DNA from: Echinococcus granulosus
Lineage: Eukaryota; Platyhelminthes; Cestoda; Cyclophyllidea; Taeniidae
Assembly: GCF_000524195.1 (NCBI RefSeq)
Contig: NW_020170382.1
Coordinates: 1,100,687-1,164,686 of the forward strand
Reading direction: 5' to 3'
Length of the DNA stretch: 64,000 nt
Shown: piece by piece, positions 11,401 through 21,660 of the stretch
Layout: each line of letters starts with the position of its first letter
How positions within the stretch are numbered: the stretch's first letter is position 1
The notes under the pieces: model-generated
The model's database searches: none
What the model saw: the letters and a program-made list of their open reading frames with translations, nothing else
What the model was told of the DNA's origin: nothing
Translations under genes and position numbers: made by a program

Positions 11401-14400
11401 ACAAGCACTTCCTGATTCTTGATGGCCATTATTGTTAAGTGAAAACCCAATAAATGAGCTCGCTAGATGGTAAAAGACACCAGAGAAGCTGGTGTACACC
11501 ATTAGAGGGCTAAATCAAGTCAAACCGTTTAGATCTGAATTCCTCCTCAAACCATTGCTGATCATTAGACCTGAAAAGCAATTTCAGGATTCGAAAAGTA
11601 AGAGTTAGCCTTAACAAAGGTGATCCGCAGTATTTGAGGTCATTAAATACCATCAGACCCTATAACAAACCCTCTCTCCGACTTAGCCTCCCATGAAAAC
11701 TGAAGAGTCGAAATTACTGGTGGTATTTGCGGACAATGGATTCGGCAAATATCGTCTTTATGATAATGTGTAAAAACCCATCTCAACTACTAGTTGGAGT
11801 AGATTGAAGTCAAACGATTAAATACAATAGGAAACAGGGTAACGTACTGTGTCGATCCGCTGCAAGCGTGAGTTCCTCTTGCAGCACGGTAGAGAGGTTG
11901 GTCGCCCTCGCCTCTACCCGGTCCTTCAGCTTGGTCAGACCGATTGCAGCCGCAGAGACCTGCGTCTGCTGCGGGTAGTTGTGATCGGGCGAGGCGTCGG
12001 AGGGCAGGAATTGAGCGAGTCGGCGACGTGCACGGGCGATGAGACGGGCGGCCTTAGCAAAGTCACGAACTGCAACCGCCACGTCCACATCCTCCGGCGC
12101 CTCCCATAGCCAGGCGTCCTCGTTTGAACCCAAGGATGGTGTATTTCCAGCGAAAGAGTCCCTGTGGAAGGCTGATGAAAGACATGCAGGTAGATGAGAA
12201 TGTGTGGTTCACATTTGGTCTTAGATACCACGTAGGTGTTAGACCAAAGACCAATCCGATAAGTTGCATCGCAAGATTGACTTCAAAATTAAATTGTGAA
12301 GGAGCTATTCACAGACTCGTTATATCACTCCGCCTACGGCTAGAGATCGCCAACAATAAAATTCTGTGCTAAGGCATTTTGAGACTTCTGTTCTACTTCC
12401 TTCTTGAATCAGTCCTATTAATTCTCAACTAAGATATTAACTGATAACTTCTCCCTTTTGAAGCCTGTTAGTCGTCAAAGAGCGTCGGAGCAATCACACC
12501 ACCCGACCCCATTGGGTGAAATATCACAAAGTATCTCAGTGGGTACTTAAAAACACTGGCTAAACCGGATTGCAGCAGACCAAATCTAGATGTTTAGAAG
12601 CTTAGATTTGCTTCCCAATTCTTCATAATATAGGGTGATAAATCCAAGGCCTATGAAGCGATATTTTGTTTTTTCTTCACACATTAGCAGATAGATGATT
12701 GGTCCTTGTGGGTAGAAGGAAATAAGGCCGTATGTGTGTGTGTAGGAAAGNNNNNNNNNNNNNNNNNNNNNNNNNNNNNNNNNNNNNNNNNNNNNNNNNN
12801 NNNNNNNNNNNNNNNNNNNNNNNNNNNNNNNNNNNNNNNNNNNNNNNNNNCGGTACGATCGACGTGAAAGGAAGTAAAAACTTGGAAAATTGACCAAATT
12901 GGCTGTGCTAGAACCATGGTTTCAACGATATAGCCTCAGGATGCAGCACAGGCTGTATTGTTGTAAATCATGTAGATGGTTGGGTGCTTTTATACAACAA
13001 GTACGTATGAGGAGAGACCAATTCAGTTCCACCAAATAATTAGTTTTAAAAGTATATATGTGAGTGTGCGAGTTAGGATAGTCATTTGTTAAGATACGAT
13101 GGTTTAGTAAAAACAAAAGATCCTCCGACTGCATGATCGCGGTACGCAACACGTGGTTGTGTTAGTATGACTTTGGCAATAATTAGCTAGAGGCGCCTAC
13201 ATGTGAGAGCGGAGCCACTCACAACAAAAATCCGATGGTATGGAAAGGGCACTAAGAGGGATCCGGTTAACTCACCTGACTGAAATAAAGGTACATTTTT
13301 ACGCTTACGTCTTGATAGTGTTAGGCCATGCGCATATGAGCAAGGGCAGAATAAGTTGTGAAAAGAACGCGATACGATAGGCGTACAAAAGCAAGTGACG
13401 CAATTGAGTTGCAACCACTAGTTATGTCAGTTTTGAGAGTGGCAATAATACCCAAATCTCAATGCAACGAATCTAATCAGCTAGATATGGCCATAGTAGC
13501 TTGCAGAGATTAAAATAATCTTTCTAACTAGTGTGAAATGGTAAGAGTAGTTAAACGTATGAGTTATAAAATCATATTAATAGGGCAGATCAAACCAGTT
13601 GTATAAAATGGTAGTAATTAAGTAGCTGAGGTCATGTGCAGTGAATCTGTGCAGCTATTCTACTAATAAAAGTACATATCTTGTAGTGCGAGCTTTTTTG
13701 CAGTTGTATTCAAATATTTTAATAAAGTCGACCAAATCAAGTGGGAAAAGTCCATTTTGGAGTACATCACTAGCAAAACTTCAGTGAACTACAATAAAAT
13801 ACTGTGTGTTTTATATATGCGGATGCATAGACTACTCGGTTCCCCACCATTCTTCCTCCACGACAATGGTATGAAGCTCCATCCATGCATTTCGGCCCTT
13901 CTGTACGCGAATAAGGCTTGTTACAAACTTATATGCCTTACATCGACCGGGGTAAATCAGATACAAAGCTACACGTATAGTCTACGGAAAAGGTATGATC
14001 GCTGAGAATAAAACACTACACTCAAATGGCTACCCAGAAGAACTAGATAAGTTGTGAGATTGCAACATACGTGATCATGTATCGCATAGAAAAAACTGCT
14101 TGTAATGACTAGGTGCGCACATCAAACCAATGCATAAGTAGATACAGAAAGGATGCATGAAAGCAAGGTTTCGATCGAATGGATAAACACTGCCCCAAAA
14201 CTCCTTTCTCCAACAAATTACACAATCAAAAGAGCGTGAAATTCATTTTAATGCGCCGAAGCAATAGGCAGAAACAACTAGCATAATGCATCCCCTTATC
14301 TTTAATGAAGTTTTACGGCATGCAAACTGACAAAAACTTTTATTTGATTAGAAAAAGGAGCTAAAGTGGTTATGACACTTCAAAAAACGCCAACGCACAA

Positions 14401-16986
14401 TAAGTTGGTGCAGTAAGGGTCACATCATCAGAGAGTCAGTGTAGCACCACATTCAATCATTTCTGTGAACGACTGGAAGTGGGAAAAAAGAGAAGTCAAA
14501 AAAATTCCATTTTTGCTTACCCAGGGCATCGTAATCAAGAGGCCCTTCTAGATCTATAATGTTATTTCAATTTCATTTACTTATTGATAGCAAAGCAACT
14601 ATATAAGATCAAGCGAATGAAAAGTTGAAGGATGTGCGATTCGTGTAGTCACACAATGGCATAATCACAAGTTCTAGGCATGAATTAGGGAATTAGCAAT
14701 GAAACAGGTGATTACCCAAACCGAATTGTAGAATAAAGCAGACTCGACAGAAGAGCCTAAATAAAACTTAGTGCAGATAAATGAAGTCAATTTGACTCGT
14801 CACGACAACATTTACAAGCGTTATTATGACTTTTACAAAAGAACTATTGATGATTAATAGCGTTAGGTGAATTTTATGGAAAACACGGGATATTAGCTTA
14901 GAAACCACACCACAAATGCACTTACCGGTATCCGCTAAATAGTTACAGAAATGGTGTGTTGAGACACTTAAAAGCAACAAATAATTTCATGAACAGTAGT
15001 GATTTAGCTCAAATAGACACTTCTAACGATACATGCAAGGAAATTCCATCAGAAGTAGCTATGTACATCCAAAAACACTGATAAATTGGAGTCAATGTGA
15101 AAAAAGGATTGGTTATAGTTGTCAAAAACCAACATCGAAGGAAATTGAACGTGTCACATCTAATTATATAACAATACTATTAACAGTCGAAGATGAATTA
15201 ATGGCTCTTGTTAAATCTGTTATCAGATAATCACAATACTCTTGACGTTATATTAGATCATCCACACAACTAACTCCTCTTTGAGATTAAAACTGCTAGC
15301 ATGGAACTTGTTGCCTAAATTATCGGTTAACGCACTGCGCATACGCTCACTAGTCACGCTCAAGTCAAATAGTTAACGTTTCAAGCTGCCGTCTGCTCTG
15401 CATAAGACAAGGACGCAGTCAAAAGTAATGCAAAAGTTTGGGTCCGCCATCATCACTTCAAAAAAAGATGCATAAACCAAAGCAATTAATGAAGTTGAAT
15501 ATGAAAACATCATTTATAATTCAGGGATCCAAAAATATAAGGATGTAGAGAAAACAAAAAGGAGTAAGTCAAACGTTCACGTGATGCGAACCCTGCCACT
15601 AAACACTAAAGGAAAATGGGCATCCCTTACCTAATGATGAAATACTATCACTTTCTTATCAATGCAAAAGAGCGACGTAGTACTCACGATTAACACGAGC
15701 CGTGTTAGTGGTCCCAGTCGATGGCCGTTCGCGTCTAATAAAATCTGCAATCTCGGGAACCGTCCCTGCCAGCGCTTCGAAACACAGCGTGTCCACCTCA
15801 GGCGAGGTGTCCACAATCGTCGAGCAGCACGGTGTATCTGCGTCAGGACCACCGAAGAATGTGGAGGCACCACGGCCACCGTCCACCTTTACCTCTCCCT
15901 GTGTCCCCGAATCCGCCTCATCCACGGCTGCGCCGATGAGGTGGAGTCGCTTTGCCTCGTCGATGGTAGAAATAAGCGCTCGCTTCACTTTAATTGACTC
16001 CATTTGGAAGACATAGCTGTCAGGAAAGACGAGAAGTTGCACGAGGTTGAAGGCAGCCTTTGACGAATCGGTAGTCTTTACGTCAACCACCACCACGTTC
16101 TCGATTTCATAAAGGGCCTGCTTCTTAAAGCGACACATCTCGTAGCTAGAAGAAGTGGAATTATTAATGATCTTCTATTCATTTACTTAGCGGAGAAGTG
16201 CAAACAGGTCAATATTACGCTAAAAAACTCACGAGTCGAATTGTTTTTTGGTGATGAGAATATAGTCGCTTAAAACGAAGAGGTGAATATAACCCTGTTT
16301 TACGTAAGTAGTAGGATTGATCTCAATAGCATCTGTGTCAAAAAGGAGTTGTCTAGCCGAGTCTTTGACTAAATTCTAAGAGAAGGTGAATCAAATTTGG
16401 CGAAAAACGACCTACTGAGACACCGTCGACTGAGTTCAAGAGGGAAGAGATGCCACTGTCCATTTTGGAGGGTCGGTTCGACTTATCGCTTAGGAGTTTT
16501 TCTACAAAGCGCACCGATAGTTAAGAGTTACTGGTCTGCTTACCATCTCGGAAGAGGGATTTTTCGGCCAAAGCAGAACAGAGACGTTTTTGTTCAACCA
16601 ACTGATGGTCCAATTGATGCATCATGGCAGCAATTACTGTCACGGCTTTACTGGCGTCGATGAAAAGTTCAAAGTTGCTAAAGATGGCCTTTTTCATCTG
16701 AGTTGAAGCCTCATCCTTCATGCGGTTCAAGTCCGTAATGGTTTGAAAAATCTCAGCACTACCATTCTTCGAAATTTTAGATACAACTGTTTCCAAAAAA
16801 CAAAGAGTCTGAACGAAAAAAGTGCATAACAAAATACGGCTCGATTTTTTGAAGGATATGAAAGAGCGATAAACCAGTGTAATATATACCACTTAGTTAA
16901 AAAAACTGACACTTATTAACATCGAGATCAGGTTTGTTAAAAACCCTTCTCAATCCTGCTAAAGTATTCGGTTCTACATTTGCCAT
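5262..16986 (-). CDS. EXOC8: Exocyst complex subunit 8 (Exo84), complete, at least 12 exons
   Basis: Subunit of the octameric exocyst that tethers secretory vesicles to the plasma membrane and is an effector of Ral GTPases in animals. Firm exons, 5' to 3': 16911-16986, 16544-16786, 16416-16501, 16233-16375, 15688-16145, 11848-12161, 9686-9961, 8721-8854, 8424-8546, 8256-8346, 6781-6968, 5262-5405. Domain order fits the family: N-terminal Vps51/Exo84 coiled region (residues about 1-135), PH domain (about 140-245), a variable linker, then the C-terminal CATCHR-like helical bundle beginning at the conserved WLWEAPEDVDVAVAVRDF. Phases agree at every junction except exon 5 (phase 1) to exon 6 (needs phase 2), where one or more small linker exons must lie in 12162-15687. 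With the proposed micro-exons the protein is 773 residues; human EXOC8 is about 725. The start is an ATG followed by a Leu-Arg-Arg motif as in homologues. Confidence 0.95.
5406..6780. other. EXOC8: EXOC8 intron 11
   Basis: 1375 bases between the last two EXOC8 exons. It holds a plus-strand open frame near 5854-6063 and a minus-strand open frame near 6110-6255, neither with matching splice phases; both are left as non-coding. Confidence 0.6.
6781..6968 (-). CDS. EXOC8: EXOC8 exon 11
   Basis: Encodes GLAAFTTQTTRSLSQFAHAC and on to LRCDLDVYSRALAAAKTPEE, matching the VVAFTKQTMGFLEEALKLYF block of Exo84. It is notably GC-rich compared with its flanks. Donor GTGAGT, phase 0. Confidence 0.93.
6969..8255. 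other. EXOC8: EXOC8 intron 10, nothing else seen
   Basis: AT-rich and free of recognisable repeats or exons. Confidence 0.6.
8256..8346 (-). CDS. EXOC8: EXOC8 exon 10
   Basis: Encodes KENWQPTGN...IKTLTEAGFPEAKQSL; the conserved Trp and the following Leu-x-x-Glu helix match the EXOC8 MW(R)x-MN region. Phase 0 in, phase 1 out (GTGAGT). Confidence 0.88.
8424..8546 (-). CDS. EXOC8: EXOC8 exon 9
   Basis: 41 whole codons. GVDVKSTVDNCLLKSWQRAV and YKDAVEHRAS align with the IGLDLTFIIHALLVKDIQGA and EATKHRNS segments of EXOC8. Acceptor GTCCTCTTAG, donor GTGAGT. Confidence 0.92.
8721..8854 (-). CDS. EXOC8: EXOC8 exon 8
   Basis: Encodes LCSWVLEETVRFCNQLKVIL and ISFYAMACASERIHAHAKK, aligning with the SAFVVWARSAMGMFVDAF region of the human protein. 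Ends phase 0 at GTGAAC. Confidence 0.92.
8855..9685. other. EXOC8: EXOC8 intron 7, nothing else seen
   Basis: Contains only short open frames without homology or splice support. Confidence 0.6.
9686..9961 (-). CDS. EXOC8: EXOC8 exon 7
   Basis: Encodes VVQLSELGKTVLALHLFLAY and GNQLVYLNRLSFVFHRGLVE, matching the helices that follow the RDF block in Exo84. Acceptor CTCCTTTAG, donor GTAGCT. Confidence 0.95.
9962..11847. other. EXOC8: EXOC8 intron 6, nothing else seen
   Basis: About 1.9 kb, with scattered short open frames only. Confidence 0.6.
11848..12161 (-). CDS. EXOC8: EXOC8 exon 6, start of C-terminal domain
   Basis: Encodes DAWLWEAPEDVDVAVAVRDF, the most recognisable Exo84 block (human WIQELPEDLDVCIAQRDF), then a long helix and KLKDRVEARATNLSTVLQEE. 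Acceptor CCTTCCACAG needs phase 2 from the preceding exon; donor GTACGT, phase 1. Confidence 0.95.
12751..12850. other. Assembly gap, 100 N
   Basis: Exactly 100 N, so probably an arbitrary scaffolding gap rather than a sized one. It is preceded by a short TG microsatellite. Confidence 0.99.
14521..14553 (-). CDS. EXOC8: Candidate 33-base EXOC8 linker exon
   Basis: Follows ACATTATAG and ends at CTGG|GTAAGC. Read in phase 1 it gives an acidic LEGPLDYDAL, in keeping with the acidic linker between the PH and C-terminal domains of the family. An internal acceptor six bases downstream would also keep phase. Confidence 0.4.
14926..14934 (-). CDS. EXOC8: Candidate 9-base EXOC8 micro-exon
   Basis: CGGATACCG lies between CTATTTAG and GTAAGT on the minus strand. 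It accepts and returns phase 1, giving Asn-Pro-Asp-Thr just where other Exo84 proteins have an Asn-Pro-Phe linker motif. Size and position make this tentative. Confidence 0.35.
15688..16145 (-). CDS. EXOC8: EXOC8 exon 5, PH domain second half and linker
   Basis: Encodes RFKKQALYEIENVVVVDVK, LLVFPDSYVFQMESIKVKR and DEAKRLHL, completing the PH fold, followed by a Ser/Thr/Asp-rich linker. Ends TTAATC at a GTGAGT donor, phase 1. Confidence 0.96.
16233..16375 (-). CDS. EXOC8: EXOC8 exon 4, PH domain first half
   Basis: Encodes the ARQLLFDTDAIEI strand and GYIHLFVLSDYILI, the first beta strands of the Exo84 PH domain. Acceptor CCTTCTCTTAG, donor GTGAGT. Confidence 0.93.
16416..16501 (-). CDS. EXOC8: EXOC8 exon 3
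   Basis: Bounded by tiny introns of 42 bases (16502-16543) and 40 bases (16376-16415). Encodes GISSLLNSVDGVS, the short helix before the PH domain. Phase 1 in, phase 0 out, both matching neighbours. Confidence 0.88.
16544..16786 (-). CDS. EXOC8: EXOC8 exon 2, Vps51/Exo84 coiled region
   Basis: Encodes the MKKAIFSNFELFIDASKAVT segment and HQLDHQLVEQKRL, which align with the family's N-terminal helical domain. Ends at a GTAAGC donor, phase 1. Confidence 0.95.
16911..16986 (-). CDS. EXOC8: EXOC8 exon 1 (start codon)
   Basis: Encodes MANVEPNTLAGLRRVFNKPD and ends AAGT at a GTCAGT donor. That donor, rather than GTTAAT or GTGTCA nearby, gives the phase that continues into exon 2 as DVNKFVSKIS, matching the DPEKYV-type motif of Exo84 proteins. 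Confidence 0.85.
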
Positions 16987-18010
16987 ATTTCCAGAATAAT
17001 TATTAGCACTTAATCATTAACATCGGGGCCGCCGCCATATTTTGAAAGCTGGCTTTTAATTAATAATAATTAAAACAAAATTTTGTTTTTAGTTCCTTTT
17101 TTAAACTTTTCACTTACCTTAGGAACTACTTTGACAAATTTAAAGCAGCACATATTTGTGCAAGTGTTTAACTCGTTATTTAATAGCCAACAACTTGCTA
17201 TTCTGACTTAAATTATACTCCGAGGCTGGCAACAAATGTCCTAAAGAATAGGTGTCCATTTGATGAAAATAAATTACATATATGTTGCGTTCATAAAAGT
17301 TATTTTTCGGCTTTAAGTAGCTCAAAGCAGACTTCGCAGCCTAGGTGTACCCCGCCGCTTGTCTCCACCTGCGCCACCACCGTCAAACACAAACACATTA
17401 CGGCAGACGATCCGAGCTCTCCCATGCCAGTTACTACATCCTGTTCCCCCCTCTGCCGGAACAATTAGCCAAACCATAATGCGTAATGATCGATTGTTGA
17501 CGCAGCAGGGTTCGGAATCACCAATCGCCCCCATGCCTATCAGAGGTTCGGCCCTCGGGGGTTAAAGGGAACGCCTATCCAAACTAACAGTTAAGCAAAA
17601 TATTAAGTAGTCATTTTGGCGTTTCCCTTTAGGCTAAAGTTGCTGCAAACAGCATAGTGTACGTTAATGTAAATGCGTATTTTTGCTTATTTATTTGCAT
17701 TTATATTTTTTCTCACACTTCGCACATTTCGAATTCACTCCTTCACTAATGCGCCCATAGTAATGTAATTATTTTGGCAGTAAATTCATGGAATGAACCT
17801 CAAATTTATTCTTTCGTAATTGTAAAGTAAATTTGTTCTGTTTCCCAATAGTATTAATACTTAATTAGGCACCCTAAATTTGCCGTGTTGATAAAGATTA
17901 TGTTCCCCCCGTTCTGCGTGAAAATTCCTTTAAAACCGTATTTGCCAGCTTTGGAGTTCTACATTGTTGTGTAAAATGCACATAAACAATCATGTTGTTT
18001 TGCGTAATAG
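16987..18010. other. EXOC8 upstream region
   Basis: Expected to contain the EXOC8 promoter. A GC-rich patch at about 17340-17565 is open in several frames on both strands (Pro-rich on plus, Gly-rich on minus) but has no splice or start support, so no gene is called. Confidence 0.5.
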
Positions 18011-18199
18011 TGTAATACAATGGTTGTTTGACCCTCAGTTTGGGTGAGGAACCACTTTTGACTTGGACATGCTACCACGCCAGGTGGTCTGGCCTTCGGG
18101 CCAAGGCAGTAGCCCAAATACCTTCTGTATGTTGAGTATATGTACTCTACCCTAGCATTATGTCTTCTTTCGTCTTCATGAAAGTCTCAGGACGCTACA
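18011..18199 (+). repeat. Solo LTR, family 1 (copy A)
   Basis: Begins TGTAATACAATGG and ends GACGCTACA, about 189 bases. It shares with the other copies a GGCCTTCGGGCC-like block, a TATGTACTCTACCCTAGCATTATG segment and the CTTCATGAAAGTCTC tail. No interior sequence follows. Confidence 0.75.
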
Positions 18200-18446
18200 A
18201 TATCAACATTTATTGAACCTAATAGCAGTATTACCAATAACAGTAACAATAGCACTAATTGAACATCAAATCCAGAACTAGTTTACCGAAATATGAATAA
18301 AGGAATCAACCTGACTGTAGGTAAATTGGTTCTTCAGCACACTTAAGTATACAAGAATTTTGATCCAATAAAATGGGACTAATGGAAGGAAATAAGCATC
18401 ATGGCAATCACCACATTTCCCTGGGTTTAAGCTAATACCGGAATTC

Positions 18447-18816
18447 TCACACATGTTGATGCTTCGAGCTGGATCTTCTTGATGATCCCAGATGCTGCTT
18501 TTCAACCGAAGTCCTGACTTCTGCAGCAGGTGTAGAATACACAACAATTTTGGTACTTGAACCAGGAGGATCAGGAATGGCCAAGTTATGTCCACTTTGA
18601 TTACTTTGTTGTCGCTGGACGGAATCAGTTTTTAAGTCTGGCGAATGGCGCATGCGAATGTCCATGTGCTTAAATAGTCTAAAATCGCTCCCTTTATGGT
18701 GAGAGTCTTTTGCTGAGTCCAAAGCATCGCGGTACTGTATGGGGGAGTTGCAAATGTCACACACCACTTCCGCAAAATCGCATGGGGCGACAAATTTGAT
18801 GACACCAATGGATTGC
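18447..18816 (-). CDS. Candidate exon with CxxC/HH zinc-finger-like pattern
   Basis: Open frame beginning right after CCTAAATAG (possible acceptor). It encodes VVCDICNSPIQYRDALDSAK, then Ser-His-His and FRLFKHMDIRMRH, followed by a hydrophilic Ser/Gln/Arg-rich tail; the frame ends in a stop that overlaps a possible CATGT|GTGAGA donor. The Cys-x2-Cys then His spacing could bind zinc. I do not recognise the family and no neighbouring exon could be joined. Confidence 0.35.
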
Positions 18817-18910
18817 AACTATTTAGGCCCCGTCAAAGTGTATTAGTTACGAATAGTTTTTAGTCAAGCTCTTACCTTCGTTCAGTGAATTGGGTTATGC
18901 GCATTTACCA

Positions 18911-19030
18911 TTAAGCGTGGTACTCTTTCTTAGCTAATTTGCGTGCAGAATGCTTTAAGAGCAAAAACCACAGCAGGGGAAGTAGTGAGGTATATACCCC
19001 AGTCACTTGAGTAAGGGTCGAAAATAACAA
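18911..19030 (-). CDS. Candidate terminal exon with a hydrophobic segment
   Basis: Encodes TQVTGVYTSLLPLLWFLLLK followed by a basic tail ending KKEYHA and TAA, as in a single-pass membrane protein C-terminus. No upstream exon was joined. Confidence 0.2.
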   Translation of the reverse strand: MLFSTLTQVTGVYTSLLPLLWFLLLKHSARKLAKKEYHA

Positions 19031-19139
19031 AGGCAAAGCATTTTTCCAAGGGGGTTTGCAGTAATCAACATGCATACGTCGCCAAGTGTCGCAGGTCATC
19101 AGCCAGTATCTTTTTTTACACACGAGTACAAACATCTCC

Positions 19140-20004
19140 TTCTCTACTAGTTGATCAAAAGGGGTTCGTGCAAGGCGAAAGGAATAATTCGCCTTTTCAC
19201 CGAAGAACTCTTCAATTTCAGTGATACTGGCTTAAAACCATTCCATCCGATAGCTTGGGGAAAAGGTGCAATAAATTGCCCATATTTTACTTAAGGGTAA
19301 AACAATAAAAACGGGAATGTTCCTAAATGTTATACACTTCAAACCGAAAAATTAAAGGACTGTGGACTAGACTCAAGGGGAAAGTCGGTAAGAACTTGGT
19401 AGAAGCTCAAAATCTTCAATGAGTATTCCGTCATTCGTCTCACAGAAGCGTCGGAATGTCTAATATCCACAGCACATTAAAGTGTTTTATGGCGTCTATG
19501 TCTTCAATGAGGGAATGAAATTTCCTTCTTCAGCAGTCGTTTTGTCATTTATTTTTTTTGACCTTGGTAAAACGGACTGGATGCGGCCTAGCTTGCCAAA
19601 TTTACGAGACATGGAATTTCAAAATCGCCAAAATGCATGACTTACAGATGCTCTATCGTTTTATGGCGTTTGACTCTACGTTAACGTTTATTTGGTCCTT
19701 TAAAGTCCCGCTTCCGTTGGCATCTATACCTTTTTTAATTCGCTTTGCACAAAATTACTTGTTTAACTGTCATGACAACCTTCACATCCTGAAGCAAATC
19801 ACACAAGTTGGTATTCGAAAACGGTGAAAACTTTCTTTACAAATGAGGCACTCTGATTCTAGCACTATTTTGGTCATGGGGTCTGGTATACAGTTGGTCA
19901 TTGAAGTTGCAATGAGCTTCATGGTTCTAAATTTAAAATATAAAGCTTTTGATGGATTGATTCCATTCTCTTACGAGCGTACAGAATTTACCTCGTTCAA
20001 CTGC
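19140..20004. other. Intergenic, no gene called
   Basis: Short open frames on both strands; a minus-strand stretch near 19830-19920 reads ESECLICKESFHRF but is closed by stops and has no splice support. Confidence 0.4.
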
Positions 20005-20172
20005 TTAGACGCTCGCTGGCCGCCCATGAGTCAGTAGAATTTTCTCCATGATTTCGCACGGGAGTGAAATTAGAGGATCTGCCTTCCGTATGCACGTCTT
20101 GGACAAATCACAATCTCTCTTGTGGACGCCTAAGTGTTCGACTTGATAGGAATCTACTGCGAAATTTAGAAA
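20005..20172 (-). CDS. Candidate exon with F-box-like motif
   Basis: Follows AAATTTCGCAG and reads into ADPLISLPCEIMEKILLTHG, whose Leu-Pro-x-Glu-Ile-x-x-x-Ile-Leu pattern resembles an F-box. Only one motif, no clear donor, no neighbouring exon. Confidence 0.2.
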   Translation of the reverse strand, partial: FLNFAVDSYQVEHLGVHKRDCDLSKTCIRKADPLISLPCEIMEKILLTHGRPASV

Positions 20173-21006
20173 CTTTGCGCTAGCAGTTGTAATGCCCCAA
20201 ACGGGACAGTAGTACAAACTACGAGAAATGCAAAGCCAGAAGTGGGATGACAAGGTAAAAATAAAGAACTTGGCAGGCCGGAAGCAAAATAAATTGAGCA
20301 TGCAATTAGAAGCGAAATTATATTAAAGCGGTAGAGAAATCGGGCACCGTGGCAACCACTGCACGGTTCACCAATAAAAGACCCGAAAATGCAGCTAAAA
20401 TTTTAATGCGATCAGCACCAAATCACGTTTAGAACCATCATAGATTGGAAGTTATTAGTCAAGAGCAAATTACCTGCACAGTTACTATTCTGAATTCGTA
20501 GCGATTCAATTGCCTGGAAAGGCGGTACTTGATCTTAAATGGGGTCGTGAGGGAGGAATGGAAGTGTAGTTAGTTGGGGTTTACGGTCTTACTATCAACA
20601 GCATCTACGCAACCCGGATAGGCACGAAAATTCGAACAAAATGAGAACAAGTTTGAAGTTCTACCTAACACGATTCTATTAAACACACTTAATAAGCATC
20701 CTTTTTTAAAATTATGGAAGTAAAATTATTTAACAACCAATTTTAAGTGGATCAAGTACTTATTTTCTGTAATTTTCCATTTCAAAAGTTGACAGAGTCT
20801 AATTTAAAAAGCTGACTATATTCGATTACTTTTCAATTTTCTTAGGTAGTTATATGACAATTCTCGTGGCACCTAAGGCTTGAAAACCCGCACCATAAGT
20901 CATTTGATATTTGAAGATATCACTCTCCTTTGAGACGCCTTTAAAGTAGCAAATCATTAGATGGCGTGTACTCTGTTGAATACAGTCATCTATTGGGGAT
21001 CTGCAG

Positions 21007-21660
21007 TGTAATGTATGGATTAGCAAATCCACTCTTCGTTTTGATCGCGGATACTTAAGGCTCCGCCTTTGCACTTCCGCTGGTTGCCATGACCTCCAAC
21101 CCATTCCAGTAGCCAGTAGTCCCTCCCCTAGCCTCCCTCACATTGGCAATACATAGTCTGCCCTACTATTATGACTTCCTTTGTCCTCGGAAAAAAACTG
21201 GTGGGAGCTACATTAGTGACAAGGGAAGGCGAACCCGATCCCAAAGGATATCCATCCTCATTTCCACTCCTTAACGCTATACCCTAAAGTGACGGAAGAA
21301 GGGCATGTGTTGCAGAGGGACAATAAGCGACGACTCCTTAATAAATGGGTTGAAAATGACGTGCCCACTGGGTAACTACCCCAGTCTCGCGTACCCCAGC
21401 AATGCTACTAACAACTGAAGTGACACTAGCCGCCGTGAACCATCTGGATAGGTTCGTTACGGAGCTGTCCACCGTGCATGTATGAAGGTGCCGGCTAAGT
21501 GAAGGCGCGGTAGATCCTCAGACTCTACTAGCCGGATAGGACGCAGATAGATATGGCTGAGCAGCACTGAAGTGAGAAGAAAGTAGTAATTAGGATCAGA
21601 CGAGGAACTTCATCCACACGGAACTATTTTGAAACCAGCATTATAAATCTCATCTGACTA
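21007..21660 (+). mobile_element. LTR family 1 copy B with part of the interior
   Basis: LTR from TGTAATGTAT at 21007 to GGGAGCTACA at 21212, followed by TTAGTGACAAGG at the primer-binding position and about 440 bases of interior resembling the one in 51826-52462 (shared AACCCGATCC, ACGGAAGAAGGGCAT and TAGATATGGCTG blocks). No second LTR, so truncated. Confidence 0.7.

Larger units (their letters stand above)
12162..15687. other. EXOC8: EXOC8 intron block with unresolved small exons
   Basis: About 3.5 kb separating the PH-domain exon from the C-terminal-domain exon. It must hide coding bases that change phase 1 to phase 2. Candidates are the 9- and 33-base exons listed separately and a 4-base TCAG at 13276-13279. 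A 100-N gap also lies here and could conceal sequence. Confidence 0.7.

Noticed and set aside
12731..12750. Short TG repeat next to the N gap
   Set aside because: Too short to call a repeat feature; probably just the edge of an unassembled microsatellite.
15662..16016. Plus-strand frames of 104 and 111 codons
   Set aside because: Antisense to the EXOC8 PH-domain exon.
17322..17565. GC-rich patch with open frames on both strands upstream of EXOC8
   Set aside because: Equally open on both strands, no start or splice support; more likely promoter or leader sequence.
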